A DNA stretch of 38,708 nucleotides from Ignavibacteria bacterium (GCA_013140565.1 JABFSP010000211.1:1-38708); one strand, 5' to 3'; positions 18,356 through 26,339 are shown, numbered from the stretch's first letter. Notes: generated by a model from the letters alone, not told the origin. Program-made: numbers and translations.

Positions 18356-19141
18356 TTACTTTCTGCCGGTTACGTAATGCTGCGCACCAATGGGAAGCCA
18401 GCCTAATGCTGTTTCAATGCTCCTGAAAAGTTTTGCCTGAAACGGAAAAAAAACTATATATGAATCGTCAATAACTTTTAACCCCGCGCCTTTGAACAGT
18501 TTTTTTATTTTCCCGTGGTTAAGAAGAACAGCATCGCGGTCAAATTCACATCTTGCCACAGCAAGTCTTGTAAGCGGGTTCCACGGATTATGCTCAAACA
18601 CCGCGGCTATGCCGCCGGGTTTTAAAACCCGGTACATTTCCCGCGAAAAATTTTCCCACATATCCGGCGGCACATGATGCATTACGTTTACTGCAAAACA
18701 CATATCAAAAGTATTATCTTCAAACGGAAGCTTCGCGCCGTCATATAACTGATAATTCACTTCAGGATTATTGACTTTCGCTTTTTCAACCACGCCTTCT
18801 TCAACATCAACACCGTAGAGTTGTTTTAATTCTGATTTCAAAAAACGGTCAACAAGTCCAACACCGCTGCCGATATCAAGTACTTTTATATTATCAATCG
18901 TTCCAAAATTCTTCCGGGCAAGTTTCAGCAGTAAGTCAGCTTTTATTTCAATAAAGAAATCAGTATCCTGCCCAATGAAACCGATCGATTCATCAACTTC
19001 AGTTCTATATGTTTCTATATAATCATCAAAACTTACCTGGCTTTCAGTTTTCGTCTGGCTTTCTGATTTCACCCGGTTTTCTGTTTTCGTCCGGCTATTA
19101 TCATTTGTTTGCTGTTTCTTAATATTTTGATCCGTATTCAA
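18356..19141 (-). CDS. Class I SAM-dependent methyltransferase with repetitive N-terminal tail
   Basis: VLDIGSGVGLVDRFLK, LPFEDNTFDMCFAVNVMHHV, REMYRVLKPGGIAAVFEHNPWNPLT. Confidence 0.85.
   Translation of the reverse strand: MNTDQNIKKQQTNDNSRTKTENRVKSESQTKTESQVSFDDYIETYRTEVDESIGFIGQDTDFFIEIKADLLLKLARKNFGTIDNIKVLDIGSGVGLVDRFLKSELKQLYGVDVEEGVVEKAKVNNPEVNYQLYDGAKLPFEDNTFDMCFAVNVMHHVPPDMWENFSREMYRVLKPGGIAAVFEHNPWNPLTRLAVARCEFDRDAVLLNHGKIKKLFKGAGLKVIDDSYIVFFPFQAKLFRSIETALGWLPIGAQHYVTGRK
19037..19090 (-). repeat. 18-bp tandem repeat, 3 units plus partial fourth
   Basis: + strand units: ctggctttcagttttcgt / ctggctttctgatttcac / ccggttttctgttttcgt, then ccggctatta. Encodes K(T/S)E(S/N)(Q/R)(V/T) hexapeptides. 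Confidence 0.85.
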
Positions 19142-19170
19142 ATTACAGAAATTGAAAATTAAAAATTATT

Positions 19171-20238
19171 TTATGATTGCTTTTTTTGCTGTAATGCCCA
19201 TGGCTCAAGATGAAAGAACTTAAATGTGCTGATATAAAGCAAAAACAATGTTGTTATCATTGGGATAAGTTCAGTGTAAACACGTACTTCCGTAATATAA
19301 GTTATGTAGATCCCCAAAATATAATAAGGCACAATCGCCAGGTTCATATACACCTTGCGTCTATCCGGATATTTGCGCCATGCGCCTGTTATAAACAGAA
19401 GGATGACAAAAATGTACAATCCTCCGAAATTAAAAACAAGGTGTTTGATGTAAACAGTATTGCTGAAAAGCTGTTTTACTATTCTTATGTTCTCATGATA
19501 ACCAATCTCAAAACTATCCCCGGGGTTATTCCGGAAAATGTAATTCAGCAGAAGTTTGTATCCAATAAAAAATACTCCAAGTATAAAAGTATTGATTATC
19601 ACTTTTTTAGTGAACAGGTTTTTGTAGTTGAACAGCAGGTAGGCAAATATCAGGTAACCCGCCGTTTCTTTATTAATTACAGCAATAATAAATATAATAA
19701 AAAAAGCAATTGTTCTTTGGTTCAGTATGTAATACAAACCAATAGTAAAAAAAAGAATAGCCGTAAAATCATAATACTGAAACGACTGGTTGAGTATTAT
19801 GTAATTAAATAAGATCGGATACAATATCACGGGTGCTGCCCACAAGAGCCGTTTTTTGTTCCTGAAATATCCGCACAACAATTTATAATAAACAACCTGG
19901 ATCATAAAAACAGCGGTAACATTCCACGCGTTATAAAGATACTTGCCGTACAGTGCGTGAAGCGGCTTGAAAAAATCGAATATTACCGGCATAAGCAGGC
20001 GGAACTGGTATGGCTTTGAAGTTTGAAACGTCGCAACTGCATTAAGGCTGTTCGGAGCGTTCCAGTCAGCGGCTGCCACAATTTTTTTATGATACAGGTA
20101 ACACATTACGATAGAAAGTATCAGGTAAAGCCCCAAATATCCGTACGGAATTTTGTTGGGTCCGCCTCTATCATACCCGGAAAAATCTACGCTGCCCGGG
20201 GTGTAATCGTAATAATTATCTATATCCTGCAGATTCAT
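19171..20238 (-). CDS. Polytopic membrane protein of unknown function (paralogue of 15489-16535)
   Basis: Many TM segments; LYHKKIVAAADWNAPNSLNAVATFQTSKPYQFRLLMPVIF; INKETAGYLIFAYLLFNYKNLF; LVFNFGGLYIFVILLFI. Confidence 0.7.
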   Translation of the reverse strand: MNLQDIDNYYDYTPGSVDFSGYDRGGPNKIPYGYLGLYLILSIVMCYLYHKKIVAAADWNAPNSLNAVATFQTSKPYQFRLLMPVIFDFFKPLHALYGKYLYNAWNVTAVFMIQVVYYKLLCGYFRNKKRLLWAAPVILYPILFNYIILNQSFQYYDFTAILFFTIGLYYILNQRTIAFFIIFIIAVINKETAGYLIFAYLLFNYKNLFTKKVIINTFILGVFFIGYKLLLNYIFRNNPGDSFEIGYHENIRIVKQLFSNTVYIKHLVFNFGGLYIFVILLFITGAWRKYPDRRKVYMNLAIVPYYILGIYITYITEVRVYTELIPMITTLFLLYISTFKFFHLEPWALQQKKQS

Positions 20239-20275
20239 TTATTATTCTTTGCCTGCCTTCGCGGGTATGACAAAA

Positions 20276-21238
20276 TTATGGATTATAATATATCGGCACG
20301 CACCAGTGATTACCCGCAACCCAGTCGCTGTTGGGCAATTCAACATCATGCTTTAATATGCGGTGGCATTGCTCATCGTAAACCTTGCCGGTTGATTTCT
20401 CGATCGGATCAAACACTATATACTTGTAGTATCCAGAGATCATTCCATCGGGGAGTTTTATACGGTTGTTGTATTGTGGGTCAAGTGTTAGCGCATAATC
20501 ATTTTTAAAATCAATAATTTCCTTAAGTCTGTCGGTTTCGATTGCGCCAATAGCCGCCTGGAATTCCGTCATCCTGTAATTAAGCCCGCGCACCACATAA
20601 TCAAACTTGCCGTAGTTGCGGAATTTTTTAGCATGCTCTATCACATCTTTATGTTTTGATACAAGCATACCGCCCTCACCGGTTGTAACAGTCTTTGTGG
20701 CATAAAATGAATAAAATCCCGCATCGCCCCACTCACCCGGATTTTTACCGTTCCACGATGCGCCCGCCGCATGCGCGCAATCTTCAAGCAGTATGATATT
20801 ATTCTCTTTGCAGTATGCTGCAATTTTTTCAATTTCAAATGCTAAATGACCCCCAATATGCACTACCCATATTGCAGCGGGTTTATACTTTTCAGCTTTG
20901 GCTTTCATATCATCAAAGCTCATGCACAGGTCAAATTTATTGCAGTCAACAAATTGCACTTCGGCTCCCGCCTGCAGTGTTGCCAGGGGAGTTGCCATAA
21001 ATGTGTTTGAGGGACACAACACGGTTTTGCCTTTCAGGTTGTAGAAATCCAGGGCTGCAAGCGCAGCGCCCGCCCAGCTTGAAAATGCAACTGAGCCGAG
21101 CTTATTCATATCTGCCCATTTGTTTTCAAACAACTCAGTGTAATAGCCTTCTGTCCATTTGTTTGATGCGACAATTTTATCAAATGCCTCGTGCACCTTC
21201 GGCAAATCTCTTTTATCAAACCCGATTGAAAAATTCAT
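20276..21238 (-). CDS. DegT/DnrJ/EryC1/StrS family aminotransferase
   Basis: LCPSNTFMATPLATLQAGAEVQFVD, IILLEDCAHAAGASWNGK, FYSFYATKTVTTGEGGMLVS, LNYRMTEFQAAIGAIETDRL. Confidence 0.85.
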   Translation of the reverse strand: MNFSIGFDKRDLPKVHEAFDKIVASNKWTEGYYTELFENKWADMNKLGSVAFSSWAGAALAALDFYNLKGKTVLCPSNTFMATPLATLQAGAEVQFVDCNKFDLCMSFDDMKAKAEKYKPAAIWVVHIGGHLAFEIEKIAAYCKENNIILLEDCAHAAGASWNGKNPGEWGDAGFYSFYATKTVTTGEGGMLVSKHKDVIEHAKKFRNYGKFDYVVRGLNYRMTEFQAAIGAIETDRLKEIIDFKNDYALTLDPQYNNRIKLPDGMISGYYKYIVFDPIEKSTGKVYDEQCHRILKHDVELPNSDWVAGNHWCVPIYYNP

Positions 21239-21406
21239 ATTATATAATTATTGTTTTTGGAAACAATTACATTTCGCTCCTGACGGAGCTCTAAAATCAT
21301 GCTATTCAAATCCTACCTTCCTTCGCTTTGCTTGTTAAGGCGGGCAAACATAACGCTCCTACGGAGCTAAAACCAAATTCTAGTTAACTATTGTTCATTG
21401 TTCATT

Positions 21407-21452
21407 GTTGAGCCACGTTTCTTGTGGCGAAACCTTATCCCAAAGAAGGGAG
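21407..21452. repeat. Two-hairpin intergenic element, copy 1 (second hairpin degenerate)
   Basis: gttGAGCCACgtttcttGTGGCgaaaccttatcccaaagaagggag; stem GCCAC/GTGGC at 21412-21428. Confidence 0.7.
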
Positions 21453-21467
21453 TTCAATTGCTCATTT

Positions 21468-21495
21468 ATAATTGATAATTGATAATTGATAATTG
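21468..21495. repeat. Heptamer tandem repeat (ATAATTG)x4
   Basis: ataattgataattgataattgataattg, four exact units immediately 3' of the epimerase gene at 21499. Confidence 0.9.
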
Positions 21496-21498
21496 TTT

Positions 21499-22500
21499 TC
21501 ACCCTATCAATTCTTCACTCGGATCAAAATAATGGTTGTAATAAACCTTCTGCTTCGGGTCTTTAATCTCCTTTGATTCAAGCTTACCCCATATTTCCGC
21601 AGCTGCGCTGCTTATGGAGTGCTTTACCATAAAACCAAGCTCGTTCTGTATCTTTTTAAACGATACCCTGTAATCGCGTGCATCAACGCTCTCGCCTTCA
21701 ATGTTCACGGGAATATCCTTACCACTTGCTTCTTTAATTCCCTTTGCAACAAGATTAGCAACATCAGCTATAATATAATTTTGTTCTTCTGAACCTACGT
21801 TATAGATCCTTCCTGCTGATTGCTCAAGCTGGAGTACCTTCAGGTACGCTTCTGCTGCATCAGGCAGTGATAGCAGCGGACGCCACTGGTTACCGCCAAA
21901 AACATTTATCCTGCATTCAGTGAAAGCGGTCATCGTCATAGTATTTACAACCAGGTCAAAACGCATTCTCGGAGACCAGCCGTACAACGTTGACATACGC
22001 ATTATCACAGGCTTAAAATTCCCGTCAGCAATACCCATTATACTTTCTTCGCTGGATATTTTTGTCTTCGCGTACAGGCTCACGGGATTCAGCGGAGCTT
22101 CTTCATCAAGTATATCACTTCCAACTCCGTACACGCTGCATGTAGAGGCATATATAAACTTGCTGATACCCGCAAGCTTTGCTGATGACGCCACAACCTG
22201 TGCGGCAAGAAAATTCGTTTCAACTGTCTGCTCGGGTCTTGCTTTGCTGGCGGGATCGCCAACAACAGCGGCAAGCAATATAACGCTGCCTGAGTCACGG
22301 ATGGCAAGATTTACGGTTTCAATATTCCGTATATCACCCTCTATTATTTCAACTCTCTTATCACCGGCATATTTTTCCACTGAACGTTTACCATAGATAA
22401 AGCTGTCCAGTATCCTTACGGGATAGCCTTCATGTATGAGCCTGTCTGTCAACACCGCTCCAAGATATCCCGCTCCGCCAATTACTAATACTTTATTCAT
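21499..22500 (-). CDS. NAD-dependent epimerase/dehydratase (extended SDR)
   Basis: VIGGAGYLGAVLTDRL, YASTCSVYG, SLYAKTKISSEE, RMSTLYGWSPRMRFDLVVN. Confidence 0.85.
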   Translation of the reverse strand: MNKVLVIGGAGYLGAVLTDRLIHEGYPVRILDSFIYGKRSVEKYAGDKRVEIIEGDIRNIETVNLAIRDSGSVILLAAVVGDPASKARPEQTVETNFLAAQVVASSAKLAGISKFIYASTCSVYGVGSDILDEEAPLNPVSLYAKTKISSEESIMGIADGNFKPVIMRMSTLYGWSPRMRFDLVVNTMTMTAFTECRINVFGGNQWRPLLSLPDAAEAYLKVLQLEQSAGRIYNVGSEEQNYIIADVANLVAKGIKEASGKDIPVNIEGESVDARDYRVSFKKIQNELGFMVKHSISSAAAEIWGKLESKEIKDPKQKVYYNHYFDPSEELIG

Positions 22501-22510
22501 TTTTCATCAA

Positions 22511-22527
22511 ACCCGCTTTAGGCGGGT
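22511..22527. repeat. Palindrome ACCCGC-TTTAG-GCGGGT upstream of epimerase start
   Basis: Perfect 6-bp stem read directly; 10 nt upstream of the ATG at 22500. Confidence 0.75.
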
Positions 22528-22633
22528 ATCTCAATTATTGATTTACAAACTTATGACGTTTACTCATTGCTCACAAGATAATTACAGAGAAATTTTCGAT
22601 GTCCCGCCAGAACGGGACTGTTCATTATTCTTT

Positions 22634-22684
22634 GTTGAGCCACGCTTCTTGTGGCGAAACCTTACTCCGAAGGAGGAAGGCTTA
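22634..22684. repeat. Two-hairpin intergenic element, copy 2, ending at the stop codon of the 22682-23590 gene
   Basis: gttgaGCCACgcttcttGTGGCgaaaCCTTaCTCCgaaGGAGgAAGGctta. Confidence 0.8.
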
Positions 22685-23590
22685 TCGTCCCACAACCGTC
22701 TTTACATATTTTTCCATCGCCTCACGGTACGTATACTTCGGCTTCCAGCCAAGCATACGCTCAGCTTTTTCGCTTGAAATAAACCTGCCCTTATAATTGC
22801 CTTTGCGGTCTTCTATGAACTTCACCTTTGCTTTTATTCCCAGAATCTCCTCAAGTGTTGTAACTATATCAATAACCTTTATTACTTCCCTGCCGTTAAT
22901 ATTAAAGATCTGGTTCTCGCCCTCGGAACTCAAACAGCTGACATTGCCTTCGGCAAGATCGCGTACGTAAATAAATTGCCGTGTCTGACTGCCTGTACCG
23001 TGTATTGTAATTTCTTCACCCTTCAGAATTTTATCTATGAATATCGGAGTAACGGTTGCCGCCCTTGCACGCTCACCAAATGGTATGCCGTAACGCATGA
23101 TGGTATAATTTACCCCGTAAAGATTTTTGTAGTTCTTACAGAACATCTCTGCGGCAATTTTTGATGATGTATATAAATGATCGGGGTTCTGAGCGTATAT
23201 CGTTTCTTCAGTGATCTGTGTATCGTCATCACCTTCCACGCTTCCGTATATCCACTCAGTGGATGAAAGCAAAACGCGCGCAACATTGTTTTCACGGGCA
23301 GCTTCAAGTACGTTAATTGTGGAGTTCGATGTGTTCAGGTTTGATACAATGGGTTCATTAAAAAAAATATTCACATTTGCCTGTGCCGCCATATGATATA
23401 TGGCGTCAATTCCTTTGGCTGCGTTTTTGAACTTAGCAGTATCGTTAACATCGCCAATAATGTTTTCGCATTTTTGCCCGTAAACGGGCGCTTCAAGGTC
23501 GTATATAATTACGGTATGACCCTGTTCCATCAGTACGTCAACTACGTGCGAACCTATGAATCCCGCACCGCCTGTAACCAGTATTTTCAT
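22682..23590 (-). CDS. NAD-dependent epimerase/dehydratase (GalE/UDP-glucose 4-epimerase-like)
   Basis: MKILVTGGAGFIGSHVVDVLMEQGH, YHMAAQANV, LLSSTEWIYGSVEGDDD, YTSSKIAAEMFCKNY, GWKPKYTYREAMEKYV. Confidence 0.85.
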   Translation of the reverse strand: MKILVTGGAGFIGSHVVDVLMEQGHTVIIYDLEAPVYGQKCENIIGDVNDTAKFKNAAKGIDAIYHMAAQANVNIFFNEPIVSNLNTSNSTINVLEAARENNVARVLLSSTEWIYGSVEGDDDTQITEETIYAQNPDHLYTSSKIAAEMFCKNYKNLYGVNYTIMRYGIPFGERARAATVTPIFIDKILKGEEITIHGTGSQTRQFIYVRDLAEGNVSCLSSEGENQIFNINGREVIKVIDIVTTLEEILGIKAKVKFIEDRKGNYKGRFISSEKAERMLGWKPKYTYREAMEKYVKTVVGR

Positions 23591-23677
23591 TTAATCGTTG
23601 TGATTTTTAATATACAAGCGCTAAAATAGCCATATCTTCAGGCATTTGAAATATAATTATTTTCGTGATATTTATGT

Positions 23678-23903
23678 TCGACTCCTATGGAGTCGATATC
23701 CTTCAACCAATCTATTTTATAAATGTATGACTCCTGACGGAGTCAGCTTCGTGCATTCATTATTTATTCCCGCTTTTCTAAATCCGCATCGTGATCCGAT
23801 TTTGAATCTCATCCCCAGTTCACAAGTTAGATTCTTTTTGACCGCAGAGCGGTCACATATTTATAGATAGAATGTTAAAAATATTTTGACCCCATAGGGG
23901 TCA
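23678..23903. repeat. Cluster of four short palindromes (GAC...GTC family)
   Basis: TCGACTCC-TAT-GGAGTCGA (23678-23696), TGACTCC-TGAC-GGAGTCA (23728-23745), TGACCGC-AGA-GCGGTCA (23839-23855), TGACCCC-ATA-GGGGTCA (23887-23903). Confidence 0.85.
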
Positions 23904-23953
23904 CACATCCTTAACACTCTTTGCGTCCTTAGCGCTCTTCGCGGTTTATGCTT

Positions 23954-25042
23954 CTATGATGCCATACACTTTTTAAAATTCTTTATATAATCTCCTGCAA
24001 GAGCCGCCATCGAAAATTTCTTCATAGCAACTTCTTCAATTCCATTAGAAAGCTTATTAATTATTGCGGGATCTTTTATTATCTCTTCCATTTTTACTGC
24101 AAGTCCGGCTGCTGCATTATCAAATATTATGCTGTCAATGCCGTCGTTAATATATTCCCTGAACCCCGCAAGGTCACTGCATATTGAAGGCACTCCTTCG
24201 CTGTAACCAATCAGCAGCGGACCGCATTGCGTTACCTGCCTGTAAGGCAGTATCAGCACATCATTTGAATTGTAAATTTGGTGTATCTTTCTGTAATCAA
24301 TAAACTCATCATGAATGCTTGCATTAACTATATTGCGGATCCTGTCAAGTATAGCCTCTTTATCATACTTTATCCTGCCGTAAATATTCAGTTCAAAATC
24401 CAGCCCTTTGTTCTGCAGAATTCCGGCGGCATCGAGAAGTGTTTCGATGCCTTTATATTTTTCAACCGAGCCGAAGAAAAAAAACCGTACTTTGCCGGAT
24501 AAATTTTTCTCCAAAGAGTTCTTTTCTGCGGTTTCACCTGTTTCTTTGTAATAATCTATCACCGGAAGCTGAAATACAGGCGGGCTGAAACCGTGCTGCT
24601 GTTTAAATATTTCTGACTGTACCTTGCTTGCAGCGCATATTTTTTTTAAGGCAAGCTTCATTGTCATTTTGACAGAGAACATTCCATGCTTATCCTTAAT
24701 TTCCGGGTGAAGGTCAACATCATGCATAACCACAAGGAATTTCCTGAGAAGAATACCGGCAAGCAAAACCTGGTAAACCGTCATTGTGTTGAACCATACA
24801 ACATCAGGTTTCATTTTCCTTATCCGTAAAAGGAAAAATATTTCACTCATAAAGCTCAGCGGATTGCGGAAACGTCTGCGCTGAATGAACTCCGCACCGA
24901 ATTTTTTGCACCAGCGGTCAATTTCAATGGTCGCTTCCTTTGCCTGCAGGAAAATATTGAGTTCAATATGTTTCCCGAGTTCACCGGCGACGGTATAGCT
25001 GTGGTCTATGTAGCTTTCGGAAGTTAAGTAAACTACTTTCAA
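23954..25042 (-). CDS. Glycosyltransferase family 4
   Basis: VRFFFFGSVEKYKGIETLLDAAGIL, VLILPYRQVTQCGPLLIGYSEGVPSICSDLAGFREYI. Confidence 0.82.
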   Translation of the reverse strand: MKVVYLTSESYIDHSYTVAGELGKHIELNIFLQAKEATIEIDRWCKKFGAEFIQRRRFRNPLSFMSEIFFLLRIRKMKPDVVWFNTMTVYQVLLAGILLRKFLVVMHDVDLHPEIKDKHGMFSVKMTMKLALKKICAASKVQSEIFKQQHGFSPPVFQLPVIDYYKETGETAEKNSLEKNLSGKVRFFFFGSVEKYKGIETLLDAAGILQNKGLDFELNIYGRIKYDKEAILDRIRNIVNASIHDEFIDYRKIHQIYNSNDVLILPYRQVTQCGPLLIGYSEGVPSICSDLAGFREYINDGIDSIIFDNAAAGLAVKMEEIIKDPAIINKLSNGIEEVAMKKFSMAALAGDYIKNFKKCMAS

Positions 25043-25051
25043 TTTGATATT

Positions 25052-26248
25052 TTAGTTAACAACGCCAAATAATTCAGAGATCTCCCGGGCATTAAGGGTA
25101 TTCATGCATGTTACATTCTTATCACACTTATTCAAATAGCAGCACAAACAATCAACCTTACCCGAATAGATCACTTTGCCGTTGCCAAACACATCAAGCT
25201 CGGTATATGAAGTAGGACCTACTATCACAACGGTGTATTTGCCAAGCGCTGTTGCAATATGAAAACAAAGTGAATCAGAGGTGAAAACTTCCTGCGCAAG
25301 CGATACTATACAAATAAAATCTTCCATTGTATTTTCGGTTCCGAAGAAAACTACATTGCTTCTCTCAAGTTTCTTCAGGTCCAAGGCAATATCGTTATAG
25401 AAATCAATATCCTCCTCGCCCGCAATTATTCCAACCGCGGTATCGGGATACTTTTCACTTAAGATATCAACCAGCGCTGTGTATCCTTCACGGGTCCACT
25501 TTTTATACTGCCAGCGGTTTCCGCCGCCTAAATTTACCAGTATAACGCTGTTATACCCCGATAAACCATACTTCTCTTTCAGCTCTGCTGAACGTTTTCT
25601 TTTTTCCGGCGGCAGAAATATGTACGGCTCGGAGTTTTCATAACTTAAATTACAAATTTCGTGAATTATCTGGTGGTACGTTTTTTTATTTTGTTTTTTT
25701 ACAACATCGTTCACACCCATCAGGTACCATTCATTTGCAGCCGTATTAACGGGGTACGGTTTTTTGTTAGCAATATAATAACCATAACGCTGCTTAGCGT
25801 TTATCAAATTCATAATTTCACAGCTGTCAGCTCCGCTATCCAGATTTAATGCAATATCAAAAGTATCACCGTATACGTGGCCAAGGTCATCTGATGTAAA
25901 ATATATCTCATCGATCATATCGTTATCTTTTAGTACCTCGTATGAGCGTTCTTTTGTTATCCATGTAATATTTGATTCCGTGTATTTTTCCTTTAGACTC
26001 GGCAAAATTGATGTTGTCCGGAGTACATCGCCAACTGCGTCAAGTTTTACTATGATTATCCTTTTTTCACCTTCGGAATGAGTATGCGGTTCCGCAGCGG
26101 GAATTGACGGGTATGGTTCAGTGATGCTCTGATCCCTTTCGTAATAACTGCAGTTCCCGCAGAATACGCCATGCTCCTTATTCGGCTTGCAGGGTCTGTC
26201 TCCGTAAAAATGAAGGCAATCGAAATGTATTACGGGAAGCTCTATCAT
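25052..26248 (-). CDS. Glycosyltransferase family 9 (heptosyltransferase-like) with Cys-rich N-terminus
   Basis: IIIVKLDAVGDVLRTTSILPSLKEKYTESNITWITKE; ILVNLGGGNRWQYKKW; EVFTSDSLCFHIATALGKYTVVIVGPTSYTELD; N-terminal HFDCLHFYGDRPCKPNKEHGVFCGNCSYYE. Confidence 0.85.
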   Translation of the reverse strand: MIELPVIHFDCLHFYGDRPCKPNKEHGVFCGNCSYYERDQSITEPYPSIPAAEPHTHSEGEKRIIIVKLDAVGDVLRTTSILPSLKEKYTESNITWITKERSYEVLKDNDMIDEIYFTSDDLGHVYGDTFDIALNLDSGADSCEIMNLINAKQRYGYYIANKKPYPVNTAANEWYLMGVNDVVKKQNKKTYHQIIHEICNLSYENSEPYIFLPPEKRKRSAELKEKYGLSGYNSVILVNLGGGNRWQYKKWTREGYTALVDILSEKYPDTAVGIIAGEEDIDFYNDIALDLKKLERSNVVFFGTENTMEDFICIVSLAQEVFTSDSLCFHIATALGKYTVVIVGPTSYTELDVFGNGKVIYSGKVDCLCCYLNKCDKNVTCMNTLNAREISELFGVVN

Positions 26249-26282
26249 TAAAATTATATTGTTGTGATATTAAAAGGATTTT

Positions 26283-26339
26283 GGCAGTCACAAAAAGACT
26301 GCCGCGGGCGATAAATCGCCCTCGCCAAGGACTTTTTTT
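26283..26339. repeat. Tandem inverted repeats followed by a T-tract
   Basis: GGCAGTC-ACAAAAA-GACTGCC (26283-26303), GGGCGAT-AA-ATCGCCC (26306-26321), then T7 (26333-26339). Confidence 0.65.

Noticed and set aside
19210-19812. 200-aa plus-strand ORF antisense to the membrane paralogue
   Set aside because: Lies fully inside the opposite-strand membrane protein gene, which is supported by its paralogue; Lys/Tyr/Asn-rich with no recognisable domain.
20023-20508. 161-aa plus-strand ORF across the membrane protein/aminotransferase junction
   Set aside because: Antisense to two supported CDSs and no domain motif.
21468-21495. (ATAATTG)x4 as a possible CRISPR-like array
   Set aside because: 7-bp contiguous units without spacers; simple tandem repeat only.
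21920-22396. 158-aa plus-strand ORF antisense to epimerase
   Set aside because: Antisense to a clear extended-SDR gene; low-information Ser/Ile/Thr-rich sequence.
23678-23903. Palindrome cluster considered as a CRISPR array
   Set aside because: Repeat sequences differ from each other, spacing is irregular and no cas genes are present.
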